Of a stretch of DNA of 64,000 nucleotides, positions 1-7,573 are shown piece by piece (position 1 is the stretch's first letter; the number at the start of each line of letters is the position of its first letter). Source of the stretch: Bacteroidales bacterium (lineage in GTDB: Bacteria; Bacteroidota; Bacteroidia; Bacteroidales; Paludibacteraceae); the NCBI GenBank assembly GCA_012837935.1, contig DUQG01000003.1, forward strand, positions 62,001 through 126,000, read 5' to 3'. The notes under the pieces were generated by a model. It was not told where the DNA came from, searched no databases, and saw only the letters and a list, made by a program, of their open reading frames with translations. The position numbers were made by a program, and so were the translations under genes.

Positions 1-1
1 C

Positions 2-88
2 TATAAAAACTCAGCATTATTGTTAATGACATCGGGAAATTTCTCGGGAGTAAACTTGAAGGAATTTGCAAAAGAGTTGCTTGGATAG
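2..88 (+). CDS. mpl: C-terminal end of UDP-N-acetylmuramate:L-Ala-D-Glu-mDAP ligase (partial)
   Basis: An open frame enters from the left edge and stops at TAG 86-88. It encodes 28 residues including ALLLMTSGNFSG. That LLMxSGNFxG segment followed by a short helix is typical of the extreme C-terminus of Mpl/MurC-type ligases, which attach recycled murein tripeptide to UDP-MurNAc in the cytoplasm. The identification rests on this short motif and on the following dCMP deaminase and S41 protease genes, an order I associate with Bacteroidales. Only the tail is visible, so nothing can be said about catalytic residues. Confidence 0.55.
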   Translation, partial: YKNSALLLMTSGNFSGVNLKEFAKELLG

Positions 89-118
89 CGGGAAACTGGA
101 AGAACGAAGCATGAAGTA

Positions 119-290
119 GTTTCCCGTAGGGAATAAATATCAGTAAAAAGTCGTTTTAAGTTTAGAGCTTGTTCCCCGTAGGGGATAAATTTTGAACTAC
201 AAAGTTGCTATAATTTTATTGTTAATCCCCTACGGGGAATGATTTTCTTATTTTTACAGGCTATTGATATGTATCGCCTACGGCGAAATC
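119..290. repeat. BIME-like cluster of four palindromes, copy A
   Basis: Four short palindromes are arranged symmetrically. The outer left is TTTCCCGTAGGGAA followed by AATATCAGTA (120-145). The inner left is TTCCCCGTAGGGGAT (172-186). The inner right is ATCCCCTACGGGGAA (225-239). The outer right is CTATTGATATGTATC then GCCTACGGCGAAA (about 261-288). The right half is the inverted image of the left half. The same four-part design recurs at 30527-30701 and 39618-39784. It fills most of the 270-base gap before the dCMP deaminase gene. Confidence 0.85.
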
Positions 291-360
291 AAATATTTTT
301 CGAAATGCCTTTTATGTTTTAAATAAGTAAATAAAAATTCAATATAAAATCATAAATTAT

Positions 361-795
361 ATGAACGAAAAACAGTTGCTCTTAGACCATCGATATATGC
401 GTATGGCGCGCATTTGGGCTGAAAACTCATACTGCGAGCGCCGAAAAGTAGGAGCTTTATTGGTGAAAAATCAAATGATTATTTCCGATGGCTACAACGG
501 TACACCTTCGGGATTTGAAAATCATTGTGAAGACGAAAATAACGTCTCAAAACCCTACGTTCTTCATGCGGAAGCCAATGCCATCACCAAAATTGCTCGC
601 TCACATAATAGCAGTGCCGGTGCTACACTTTATGTAACTGCTTCGCCTTGTATGGAATGCTCTAAACTGATTATTCAAGCAGGAATCAAGCGGGTAGTTT
701 ATGGCGAAAAATACCGAATAATGGATGGTGTGGAATTATTGGAAAGAGCCGGAGTAGAAGTAGTTTATTTAGAAGAAACAGTTGAACAAAAATAG
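361..795 (+). CDS. dCMP/cytidine deaminase family protein (ComEB-like)
   Basis: A 144-residue zinc-dependent deaminase, probably converting dCMP to dUMP for dTMP synthesis in the cytosol. The zinc site is visible: His69 and the proton-shuttle Glu71 in LHAEANAI, and Cys97/Cys100 in SPCMEC. The length matches the compact dCMP deaminase family. The ATG follows an AT-rich leader just after REP cluster A. The stop lies 29 bases before the S41 protease gene, so the two are probably cotranscribed. A role in competence, suggested by the ComEB name in Bacillus, should not be assumed. Confidence 0.9.
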   Translation: MNEKQLLLDHRYMRMARIWAENSYCERRKVGALLVKNQMIISDGYNGTPSGFENHCEDENNVSKPYVLHAEANAITKIARSHNSSAGATLYVTASPCMECSKLIIQAGIKRVVYGEKYRIMDGVELLERAGVEVVYLEETVEQK

Positions 796-824
796 ATTTT
801 TATAAAAATCTGAAAAATAGAAAA

Positions 825-2453
825 ATGACAAAAAAAGATATTTGGATAATTATAATTATCGTGCTAACAGGAATTGCCGGAATATTGGCAGGTAATGTGT
901 TGGCTAAAAAGCAACTTAGCGGACAGGGAATACAAGATTTGACGAATATTTTCTCTTTGCGAGGTTCGGATAGTAAAGTAAGTGAACTGCTTTCGTTAAT
1001 TGATGCGCAGTACGTGGATGACATTCCGTTGGATAGCCTTACCGACGAAGTAATGGCTGCCATTGTAAGTAAACTGGATCCTCACTCGGTTTATATTTCC
1101 GCCAAAGACATGGAATCGGTAAATAATGAGTTGGAAGGAAGTTTCAGTGGCATAGGCGTTCAGTTCAATATTCAAAATGACACTGTGATGATTGTGTCGG
1201 TAATTAGTGGCGGACCTTCTGAAAGGGCGGGGCTAATGGCAGGAGACCGATTGATAACGGTGAATGATACTGTTTTCGTTGGAAAAGATGTGATTAACAA
1301 CGAAAAAGTTATGCGTAAACTTCGAGGGCCAAAAGATACAGAGGTAAAACTGGGCATCAAACGACACGGAACCAAAGAAATATTACACTATAAAATTACG
1401 CGTGGCGATATTCCTGTAAACTCGGTTACGGTGGCTTATATCATTGAACCGGGAGTTGGTTTTATCGGGTTGAATAATAATTTTGGAAATAACACCTATG
1501 ATGAATTTCTTCATGCCATAGCAGAACTGAAAGCTAAAGGGGCTAAAAAATGCATTATTGACCTACGGGAAAACAGCGGTGGCTTGATGGATGTGGCAAT
1601 TCGGATGATAAATGAATTTTTGCCGAAAGGCGAAATGATAGTTTACTCAGAAGGAAAAGCTTATCCACGAGCAGAAGCACGAGCGGATGGAACAGGCGCC
1701 TGTATTAACACCCCGGTTGTGGTACTTATAGATGAGTTTAGCGCATCTGCCAGTGAGATTTTTGCAGGTGCTATTCAAGATAATGACCGCGGAACGATTA
1801 TCGGTCGTCGCTCATTTGGTAAAGGTTTGGTGCAGACACAAATTCCATTCTCTGATGGTTCGGCTGTTCGTTTAACGATAGCAAGATACTACACACCATC
1901 GGGTCGAAGTATCCAAAAACCTTACGAAAAAGGTAAGGGTGAAGCTTATGAAATGGACTTGCTCAACCGCTTTGAGCACGGCGAGTTTTACAGCAAGGAC
2001 AGCATTCATTTGACTGACACTTTAAAGTACAAAACAGCAAAAGGAAGAATTGTATATGGCGGCGGTGGTATTATGCCGGACATTTTTGTGCCAAGAGATA
2101 CATCGCAATACACACCTTACTTAACTAAACTGGTGAATTACGGCTACATTTATCAATATGCGTTTCAATATACAGATAGAAACAGAAGTTCGCTAGGCAA
2201 ATTCAAAACTTGGCAAGAAATGGATAAGTACCTTAATACACAAACTAATTTGCTAAGTGATTTTGTAGCTTTTGCCAAATCGAAAGGTGTAACGCCAAAT
2301 CAACAAGAATTAAGAATTTCAGGTGAGTTTATCCGCAATCAAATAAAATCCTACGTGGTACGTAATATGCTGGGCGACAATCAGTTTTTCCCTATGATAA
2401 ATAATAATGATGCCGCCGTAAAAAAGGCTGTGGAAGAATTAAGGAAAAGATGA
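825..2453 (+). CDS. S41 family C-terminal processing peptidase (CtpA/Prc)
   Basis: A 542-residue periplasmic serine protease. It has an N-terminal membrane anchor or signal segment (about residues 5-25), a PDZ domain (about 95-170, with FSGIGVQF and GPSERAGLMAGD), and an S41 catalytic core. The Ser/Lys dyad is Ser308 in FSASASEI and Lys333 in SFGKGLVQ, spaced 25 residues as in Prc. A C-terminal helical extension follows. The last codons read EELRKR and stop. The same 14 bases that encode this end recur at 3065-3078, where they would give EELRK-stop. The present stop therefore seems to be created by an insertion. Confidence 0.93.
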   Translation: MTKKDIWIIIIIVLTGIAGILAGNVLAKKQLSGQGIQDLTNIFSLRGSDSKVSELLSLIDAQYVDDIPLDSLTDEVMAAIVSKLDPHSVYISAKDMESVNNELEGSFSGIGVQFNIQNDTVMIVSVISGGPSERAGLMAGDRLITVNDTVFVGKDVINNEKVMRKLRGPKDTEVKLGIKRHGTKEILHYKITRGDIPVNSVTVAYIIEPGVGFIGLNNNFGNNTYDEFLHAIAELKAKGAKKCIIDLRENSGGLMDVAIRMINEFLPKGEMIVYSEGKAYPRAEARADGTGACINTPVVVLIDEFSASASEIFAGAIQDNDRGTIIGRRSFGKGLVQTQIPFSDGSAVRLTIARYYTPSGRSIQKPYEKGKGEAYEMDLLNRFEHGEFYSKDSIHLTDTLKYKTAKGRIVYGGGGIMPDIFVPRDTSQYTPYLTKLVNYGYIYQYAFQYTDRNRSSLGKFKTWQEMDKYLNTQTNLLSDFVAFAKSKGVTPNQQELRISGEFIRNQIKSYVVRNMLGDNQFFPMINNNDAAVKKAVEELRKR

Positions 2454-3078
2454 AAAACGGAATTTTTGTAATTGAGAGATAATAATGGGAAAAATAATAC
2501 AAGTAAACGGAATAAACTACAATGTTCTAAAATTATTAGGACATGGAAAAGGCGGATATTCCTATCTTGTAGAAAAAGAAAAATCCTTTTTTGTTCTGAA
2601 ACAAATTCACCATGAACCATGTTCCTACTATACGTTTGGAAACAAAATAGAAGCTGAGCAGAATGATTATCAGCGTTTGCTTAATGCAAAAATTAGAATT
2701 CCAAAAATGTTGGAACTTGATATTCCAAATGAAAGAATAATAAAAGAGTTTATCGATGGAAAAACAATTTTTGAGCTTGTAAAGAAAGATTTTTCTGTTG
2801 AAAAGTATATTCAGCAAGTAAGGGAAATGGCTGAACTTGCGAAAAATGCAGGAATGAATATTGATTATTTTCCGACTAATTTTGTTGTATGTGATGAATT
2901 GTTGTATTACATAGATTATGAATGTAATGAGTATATGGAAGAATGGAATTTTGAGAATTGGGGTATAAAGTATTGGTCAAAAACAGAAGAGTTTATGAAT
3001 TATCTCGAAGAGAAAAATGAGAATAAATAACGCTTTGCTTTGTTTGACTAACTAGGCTCTGTATAAGAATTAAGGAAA
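2434..3078. mobile_element. Inserted cassette bounded by a 14-bp direct repeat
   Basis: AAGAATTAAGGAAA occurs at 2434-2447, inside the last codons of the S41 protease gene, and again at 3065-3078. Removing one copy plus the intervening DNA restores an S41 frame ending in AAA TAG. It also places that stop about 20 bases before the strong terminator at 3099-3136. This is what a cassette inserted at the 3' end of ctpA would look like. The cassette contains only the kinase-like gene; no transposase or integrase is seen inside. Whether the repeat is a target-site duplication or a homology used for capture is unknown. Confidence 0.6.
2485..3030 (+). CDS. Minimal protein-kinase-like protein
   Basis: A 181-residue protein with a shrunken kinase fold. 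It has a glycine-rich loop (GHGKGG, 19-24) and a candidate ATP-binding Lys39 in FFVLKQI. The catalytic-loop-like NIDYFPTN supplies Asp127 and Asn132 with DxxxxN spacing. Asp144 in YYIDYE sits where the DFG Asp would be. It lacks most of the C-lobe of a classical Ser/Thr kinase, so a small-molecule or RIO/APH-like kinase, or a pseudokinase, is possible. The gene is the only one in the cassette bounded by the 14-bp repeat. Its GC content is lower than that of the protease gene before it. The substrate is unknown. Confidence 0.6.
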   Translation: MGKIIQVNGINYNVLKLLGHGKGGYSYLVEKEKSFFVLKQIHHEPCSYYTFGNKIEAEQNDYQRLLNAKIRIPKMLELDIPNERIIKEFIDGKTIFELVKKDFSVEKYIQQVREMAELAKNAGMNIDYFPTNFVVCDELLYYIDYECNEYMEEWNFENWGIKYWSKTEEFMNYLEEKNENK

Positions 3079-3098
3079 TAGTAAATCAAATAGGATGA

Positions 3099-3136
3099 CT
3101 TCCCGATTGAAATGGTTTCAGTCGGGAAGTTTTTTT
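3099..3136 (+). terminator. Rho-independent terminator
   Basis: CTTCCCGATTGAAA (3099-3112) pairs with TTTCAGTCGGGAAG (3116-3129) around a 3-base loop, with one G-U pair, and is followed by seven T. It presumably belonged to the S41 protease transcript before the kinase cassette moved it 630 bases away. Confidence 0.9.
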
Positions 3137-3140
3137 CATA

Positions 3141-3170
3141 ATCCAACTGGCTTTGAGCCAGCCTCTGGAT
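3141..3170. repeat. CTGGCTTTGAGCCAG-type REP element, copy 1
   Basis: The palindrome CTGGCTTTGAGCCAG (3147-3161) lies inside an outer ATCCA...TGGAT pair. Related copies are at 6578-6612, inside the transposase relic, and at 52336-52366. Confidence 0.75.
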
Positions 3171-3226
3171 TGTTGAGAAGATAAGTTATTTGAAAAGGAT
3201 TTGTCGGAAAGTTTAGGAAAATTCTG

Positions 3227-3234
3227 TATTTTTG
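3227..3234 (+). promoter_or_regulatory. Bacteroidota-type -7 box (TATTTTTG)
   Basis: TATTTTTG matches TAnnTTTG, with a TTTG at 3200-3203 as a possible -33 box (23-base spacing, slightly long). The next intact start is the KAP NTPase at 3400. This promoter would give that gene a leader of about 160 bases that runs through a dead small frame. Confidence 0.55.
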
Positions 3235-3253
3235 TAGAGATGATAACACAGCC

Positions 3254-3355
3254 ATGAAAAAATAATTATTAAAAAAACACAACTATCTGCTTAAAGGTGT
3301 AGAAAACACACCAAATACCGTGATTAGTCAATATGAAATGTGGGCGGATGAGTGA
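3254..3355 (+). pseudogene. Remnant of a small unidentified gene
   Basis: ATG 3254 opens a 33-codon frame with a stop at its fourth codon (TAA 3263-3265). The frame then stays open through LLKGVENTPNTV and ISQYEMWADE to TGA 3353-3355. The position just after a promoter box and the sensible amino-acid content suggest a decayed gene start or tail rather than random DNA. I do not recognise the family. Confidence 0.3.
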
Positions 3356-3399
3356 GAGATAGAAAATATAGTTTTCAAATTAAAATAAGGGGTAATAAT

Positions 3400-6387
3400 A
3401 TGCAAAACAAGTTTATTATAGATCAGGAAATTAATCTAAATGATGTTGATTATCTCAAAACAAAAGTTTATGCTGATAACTTAACCAAAATCATAAAAAA
3501 CACAGAACCCAATAAAGTGTTTACAATAGGACTCTTTGGAAATTGGGGAACAGGAAAGTCTTCTATTGTTAAAACTTCTCAAGAACAAATTGAAAAAGAA
3601 AATGAAAAAATCAAATTTGTTACTTATGATGCTTGGCAATACGTTAATGATTCTTTTAGACGAATGTTTCTTAGAAAACTACGCGAAGAGTTAAAGTATG
3701 AAGAAACAGATTTAATGAAGAAGTTTTACATGAACGAATCAATGGATGTTGATAATAAATATCAACTATCTGCAACTAGGTTAAGTTGGATATTGGTTGT
3801 TCTTTTTTTATTTTTGCTTTTTATTGCCTTAATGCCTTCTGAATATATAGAATATAAGTTTCCTATTTATTCATTTGTTACACTATTAGGTTTATTAGTA
3901 ACAATAGTTTCAGGTGCTTTTCACCAACTGAAGATAACCGTATCAAAGCCACACCTTTTTGCACCGGAACAATTTGAAGAATGTTTCAAGGAAATTGTCA
4001 CTAACTCACTTTCAAAAAGCAGTAAAGTCCTAAAATGGGTAAAAGGCGACAAATCCATACAAAATTTAGAAAAACTAGTTATTGTCATTGATAATATTGA
4101 TCGATGCAGTAATGATATTGCATATGGACTATTAACTGATATAAAAACATTTTTCAGCTCAGAGCCCTATAGTATTGTCTTTGTAATACCAGTCGATGAT
4201 GAAGCCCTAAAAAAACACATTATTAATCATAACAAGGAGTTGTGTCATCAAGAGAGTGAAGAGTTTTTAAGAAAGTTTTTTAATGTAACACTGCGGATTA
4301 AACCTTACAATGAAACTGATTTATTTGCATTTGCAGAGCAAATTGCACAACAATCCAACTTAAACCTAAAGCCTGAAACTATCAATATTGCATCCAAGGA
4401 ATATGCGAAAAATCCACGAAGGATTATTCAGCTATTTAACAACTTATTAGTTGAGAAAAATTATGATATTGATTTCTCTGAAAAAAATGAAACATTAATA
4501 TGTTGTGTTTTAATAATAAGAGAAGAGTATCCAGATTATTACAATGCGTTAATAAATTGCCCAAAGATATTTAATGATCAAAAACACAATATAGGTGATG
4601 AAAAGCTAAAAAGATTTATTCGTATAGTCCAAAAGAGTGTAGGAAAAGTGGATCTAAATGTTTTAAACAAGATTCTCACAAATACTCACAATCATTTTAT
4701 TAATATTCCAATTGATATAAAAGATGCGATAAATACTTTTGACTATGAAAAAGTGTTGGATGTTTGGGGAAATGAGAATGATGTCATCTCACATTATGTT
4801 ATTGATAGGCTTTCTAATGCTATCAAAAATGGTCTTATTACTACAGATTTGGTTGCTTACTTTGATTTGTTTACAAAAATAAATACAAGATTCCAACTAA
4901 ATGCAGCTTTGTCAAAAAGGATAGATGAAAATGTTTTACCCTATCTATCATCAATAATGGCTAAAACACAAAGTCATGATAATTTATGTCTCTATTCTTT
5001 ATTGAGAGAAGCACATAATGACTCTACTATTAAAAATGCTTTGATAGAGGAAGTTGTTCGAACAGAAAATCAAGAAAAAGGTGAGTATTGGGGAAAGCTT
5101 TTTAATGCAGTTCTGAATAACTTCAAAGATGAAAAGAGTTCCAAAATATTATCTTCAACATTTGACATCTATCATAATCATTTTAAGGGTAATGATTTTA
5201 GTGAAAAACAAATAGAATATTTGTTGTCTGATATCTATGTCCAAGATAGAATTGCTGAACTGCCAAGAGATGATAGTGATGAGATTGTTTTAGATGTGGA
5301 AACAAAAGAGTATAAAAAAGTAGAATGGATTTTTCAAAACAAAACAAACATATCAGAGTACACTTATTCTAGTTTTTTTGCAAAGGTCATTGGTAGAACA
5401 AATGATGAAACTCGCATGAAGAATAAAACTAAAGAAGACATTGTGGAAATTTTGAATTTTGTTAATCCAATATTTTCGCTAATCCCCGACAGGAAGTTGA
5501 AAAAACAGCCAGAAACATTATATTCTTTGATAGCTAATCCACGTAGGATGTCACATCCAAGTTATCCAACCTATAGCAATCATGATAGTCAAATAAGTTT
5601 TGTCGATGAGTGTTTAGATAACAACGAGTATATAACTGAAATTGTCGATTTTGTGTTTAATATTTACAGAATAAGCAATAATGTAACAAATGTAAAAGAA
5701 GAAATAAGCAAAATATTAAAAGTTAAGAACTTAGACTCTGAATTTGTTGAATTAATAAATAAAGGTTTTACTCTACATCCTATTTTAGATATTGTTTTTG
5801 ATTATGAAGATAATATTGGTAATCCAGATAGATTGCTTTTGTTAATACATTGTTTTTTACAGCAGCGAGGTAATTCATTCTTAATTGATGAAACAAGGGC
5901 TATAAGCAGATTAGACACTTTGTTAACTTATGCTCAAGAAACAAACTCTAAAGATGTTTATTCGCTGCTTGAAAAGTTAATTACATATCAAAGATACAAA
6001 GATTTGCTACAGAGTTTGATAATTGAGAAAGATAGTGCCTTTATTAATAATTTACCAAGTAGCTTGCTTAATTTAGCTATTGATTCTTTTGATAGAGAAA
6101 ACTTTAAAGATTATTCAAATAATTTTGAGTTTATGTCTGTAATAATAAAACATGGTTCAAAAGATCAGAAACATTATGTTGTTCAAAATTTAATTGAAAA
6201 GTTAGATAACAACATAGATATTGGTAATATTTTGAACTTAATAGAAACTATGGAAAATGTCTCAAGTTTTGATGAGTCTGGTCTATTAACAAGTCACTTA
6301 GGTAACTTTAAAAAGCAATACTCTGAAATAACAGAAAAAGATGTGTTAGACAGAATCAACAAACTTATAAAAAGAATAAAAGCATGA
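3400..6387 (+). CDS. KAP family P-loop NTPase
   Basis: A protein of about 995 residues with a KAP-type NTPase core. Walker A is GNWGTGKSS (47-55). Two membrane segments (about 128-146 and 154-173) are inserted inside the NTPase domain, as in membrane-associated KAP proteins. Walker B is IVIDNIDRC, with Asp231. The remaining 600 residues are helical and unrecognised. I chose ATG 3400 because AAGGGG lies just upstream and the GTG at 3352 falls in the remnant frame. KAP NTPases are often found in accessory and defence loci, but no partner nuclease is seen here. Codon use and composition are markedly more AT-rich than in neighbouring core genes, which fits horizontal acquisition. Confidence 0.85.
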   Translation: MQNKFIIDQEINLNDVDYLKTKVYADNLTKIIKNTEPNKVFTIGLFGNWGTGKSSIVKTSQEQIEKENEKIKFVTYDAWQYVNDSFRRMFLRKLREELKYEETDLMKKFYMNESMDVDNKYQLSATRLSWILVVLFLFLLFIALMPSEYIEYKFPIYSFVTLLGLLVTIVSGAFHQLKITVSKPHLFAPEQFEECFKEIVTNSLSKSSKVLKWVKGDKSIQNLEKLVIVIDNIDRCSNDIAYGLLTDIKTFFSSEPYSIVFVIPVDDEALKKHIINHNKELCHQESEEFLRKFFNVTLRIKPYNETDLFAFAEQIAQQSNLNLKPETINIASKEYAKNPRRIIQLFNNLLVEKNYDIDFSEKNETLICCVLIIREEYPDYYNALINCPKIFNDQKHNIGDEKLKRFIRIVQKSVGKVDLNVLNKILTNTHNHFINIPIDIKDAINTFDYEKVLDVWGNENDVISHYVIDRLSNAIKNGLITTDLVAYFDLFTKINTRFQLNAALSKRIDENVLPYLSSIMAKTQSHDNLCLYSLLREAHNDSTIKNALIEEVVRTENQEKGEYWGKLFNAVLNNFKDEKSSKILSSTFDIYHNHFKGNDFSEKQIEYLLSDIYVQDRIAELPRDDSDEIVLDVETKEYKKVEWIFQNKTNISEYTYSSFFAKVIGRTNDETRMKNKTKEDIVEILNFVNPIFSLIPDRKLKKQPETLYSLIANPRRMSHPSYPTYSNHDSQISFVDECLDNNEYITEIVDFVFNIYRISNNVTNVKEEISKILKVKNLDSEFVELINKGFTLHPILDIVFDYEDNIGNPDRLLLLIHCFLQQRGNSFLIDETRAISRLDTLLTYAQETNSKDVYSLLEKLITYQRYKDLLQSLIIEKDSAFINNLPSSLLNLAIDSFDRENFKDYSNNFEFMSVIIKHGSKDQKHYVVQNLIEKLDNNIDIGNILNLIETMENVSSFDESGLLTSHLGNFKKQYSEITEKDVLDRINKLIKRIKA

Positions 6388-6685
6388 TACTCGAACCCAA
6401 CAATCTTTACCATATTTACAATCAAGGTAATAATCGGCAACAGATATTCTTTGATAAAGAAAATTATTATTTTTTCTTAGAAAAATGAGCATACATCTGT
6501 TGCCTTACGCCAATATAATTGCGTGGTGTTTAATGCCTAATCATTTTCATTGGCTGCTTTGGGTGCGAGATGAGCCATATCCAGTGCCTGGCTCTAAGCC
6601 AGACACCGGGCACAAGGTAATTTGTCATACATTTGTAACATGTATTACACGTCATCGAAATATCAAAACTGTTAATTTGCAGTGA
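6384..6685 (+). pseudogene. REP-associated tyrosine transposase (RAYT/TnpA_REP) relic
   Basis: The ATG at 6384 overlaps the KAP stop and begins MILEPNNLYHIYNQGNNRQQ, the usual start of Y1 transposases of the RAYT type. This frame stops at TGA 6486-6488. The continuation, HLLPYANIIAWCLMPNHFHW, carries the family HUH motif (HFH) but is in the +1 frame from 6485. One extra A in the run at 6481-6485 would join the two. After WLLWVRDEP the protein diverges at a REP palindrome (6588-6602) and ends early, so the catalytic Tyr region is missing. It is inactive as it stands. Confidence 0.85.
6578..6612. repeat. CTGGCTCTAAGCCAG-type REP element, copy 2
   Basis: CTGGCTCTAAGCCAG (6588-6602) is nested in an outer GTGCC...GGCAC pair. 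It interrupts the RAYT relic exactly where homology to the family is lost. It resembles the elements at 3141 and 52336. Confidence 0.7.
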
Positions 6686-6747
6686 AATTTCAATGAAAAA
6701 CATTGAAGGAAACAGAAAGAATTAACCACACTAAAAAAACAACTACA

Positions 6748-7434
6748 ATGAATCCTTACAAAATTTTGGTCGTAGATGATGAAGAAGACCTTTGTGAAAT
6801 TCTGCAATTTAATCTGGAACTGGAAGGCTATGATGTGGATGTAGCTTATTCAGCAGAAGATGCTTTGAAAAAAGATATAACTGAATATAACCTATTGCTT
6901 TTGGATGTGATGATGGGTGAAATATCCGGTTTTAGGATGGCGCGAATGCTTAGTGAAAATCCAAAAACTGCCAATATCCCCATTATTTTCTTAACAGCGA
7001 AAGACACAGAAAATGACCGTCTTACAGGTTTTAATATCGGTGCGGATGACTATATTTCAAAGCCATTTTCCATCCGAGAAGTTATAGCGCGGGTGAAAGC
7101 TGTTTTGCGTCGTATAGAAGTAAGCACTGAGTCAGAAGAGGAACCGGAACTTCGGCATGATACTCTTGTTATGAACTTAAACAATAAAAAGGTAACCATT
7201 GATGACGAGGAAGTGTCATTTACCAAAAAAGAATTTGAAATTCTAAAATTATTTTTGGAAAATAAAAACCGAGTGTTTACTCGTGAAGAAATTTTATCTC
7301 GCGTTTGGTCTGATGAAGTGGTGGTGCTGGATAGAACGATTGACGTAAACATTACCCGATTGCGAAAAAAAATAGGACGTTACGGAAAACAAATCGTTAC
7401 CCGCTTAGGTTTCGGATATTGTTTTGAAGGATAG
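6748..7434 (+). CDS. OmpR/PhoB-family response regulator (RprY-like)
   Basis: A 228-residue response regulator. The receiver domain has the acidic pair Asp10/Asp11, the phospho-acceptor Asp53 in LLLDVMMG, and a conserved Lys in YISKPF. A winged-helix DNA-binding domain follows (about 130-225, with VWSDEVVVLDRTIDVNITRLR). I start at ATG 6748 because residues before MNPYKILVVDD are not part of the family. The gene is followed after 139 bases by a cognate-looking histidine kinase. The overall sequence resembles the RprY regulators of Bacteroidales. The signal is unknown. Confidence 0.92.
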   Translation: MNPYKILVVDDEEDLCEILQFNLELEGYDVDVAYSAEDALKKDITEYNLLLLDVMMGEISGFRMARMLSENPKTANIPIIFLTAKDTENDRLTGFNIGADDYISKPFSIREVIARVKAVLRRIEVSTESEEEPELRHDTLVMNLNNKKVTIDDEEVSFTKKEFEILKLFLENKNRVFTREEILSRVWSDEVVVLDRTIDVNITRLRKKIGRYGKQIVTRLGFGYCFEG

Positions 7435-7470
7435 GGAAGTTTCAAGTTCCTTATTCCGAGTTTCGAATTT

Positions 7471-7562
7471 GGTTACTGAGCGTAGTCGAAGTATCTGGTT
7501 TCGGGTTCCAAACTGCTGACTACTGCATACTACTGACTACAGACTACAGACTACATACTAAC
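7471..7562. repeat. Dispersed repeat GGTTACTGAGCGTAGTCGAA and stuttering spacer
   Basis: GGTTACTGAGCGTAGTCGAA (7471-7490) resembles a related copy, GGTTACCGAGCTTCGTCGAA, at 24507-24526. It is followed by a degenerate tandem tract of GACTACA/GACTACT/CATACTA units up to 7562. No gene is supported here. Confidence 0.6.
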
Positions 7563-7573
7563 AACAACCGCCT

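Noticed and set aside
119-290. Possible CRISPR array because of repeated short palindromic units
   Set aside because: Units are unequal, inverted with respect to each other, and irregularly spaced, with no constant spacer length and no cas genes. They are REP/BIME-type.
3352-3399. GTG start at 3352 for the KAP protein
   Set aside because: It overlaps the end of a remnant frame and lacks a ribosome-binding site. ATG 3400 has AAGGGG just upstream.
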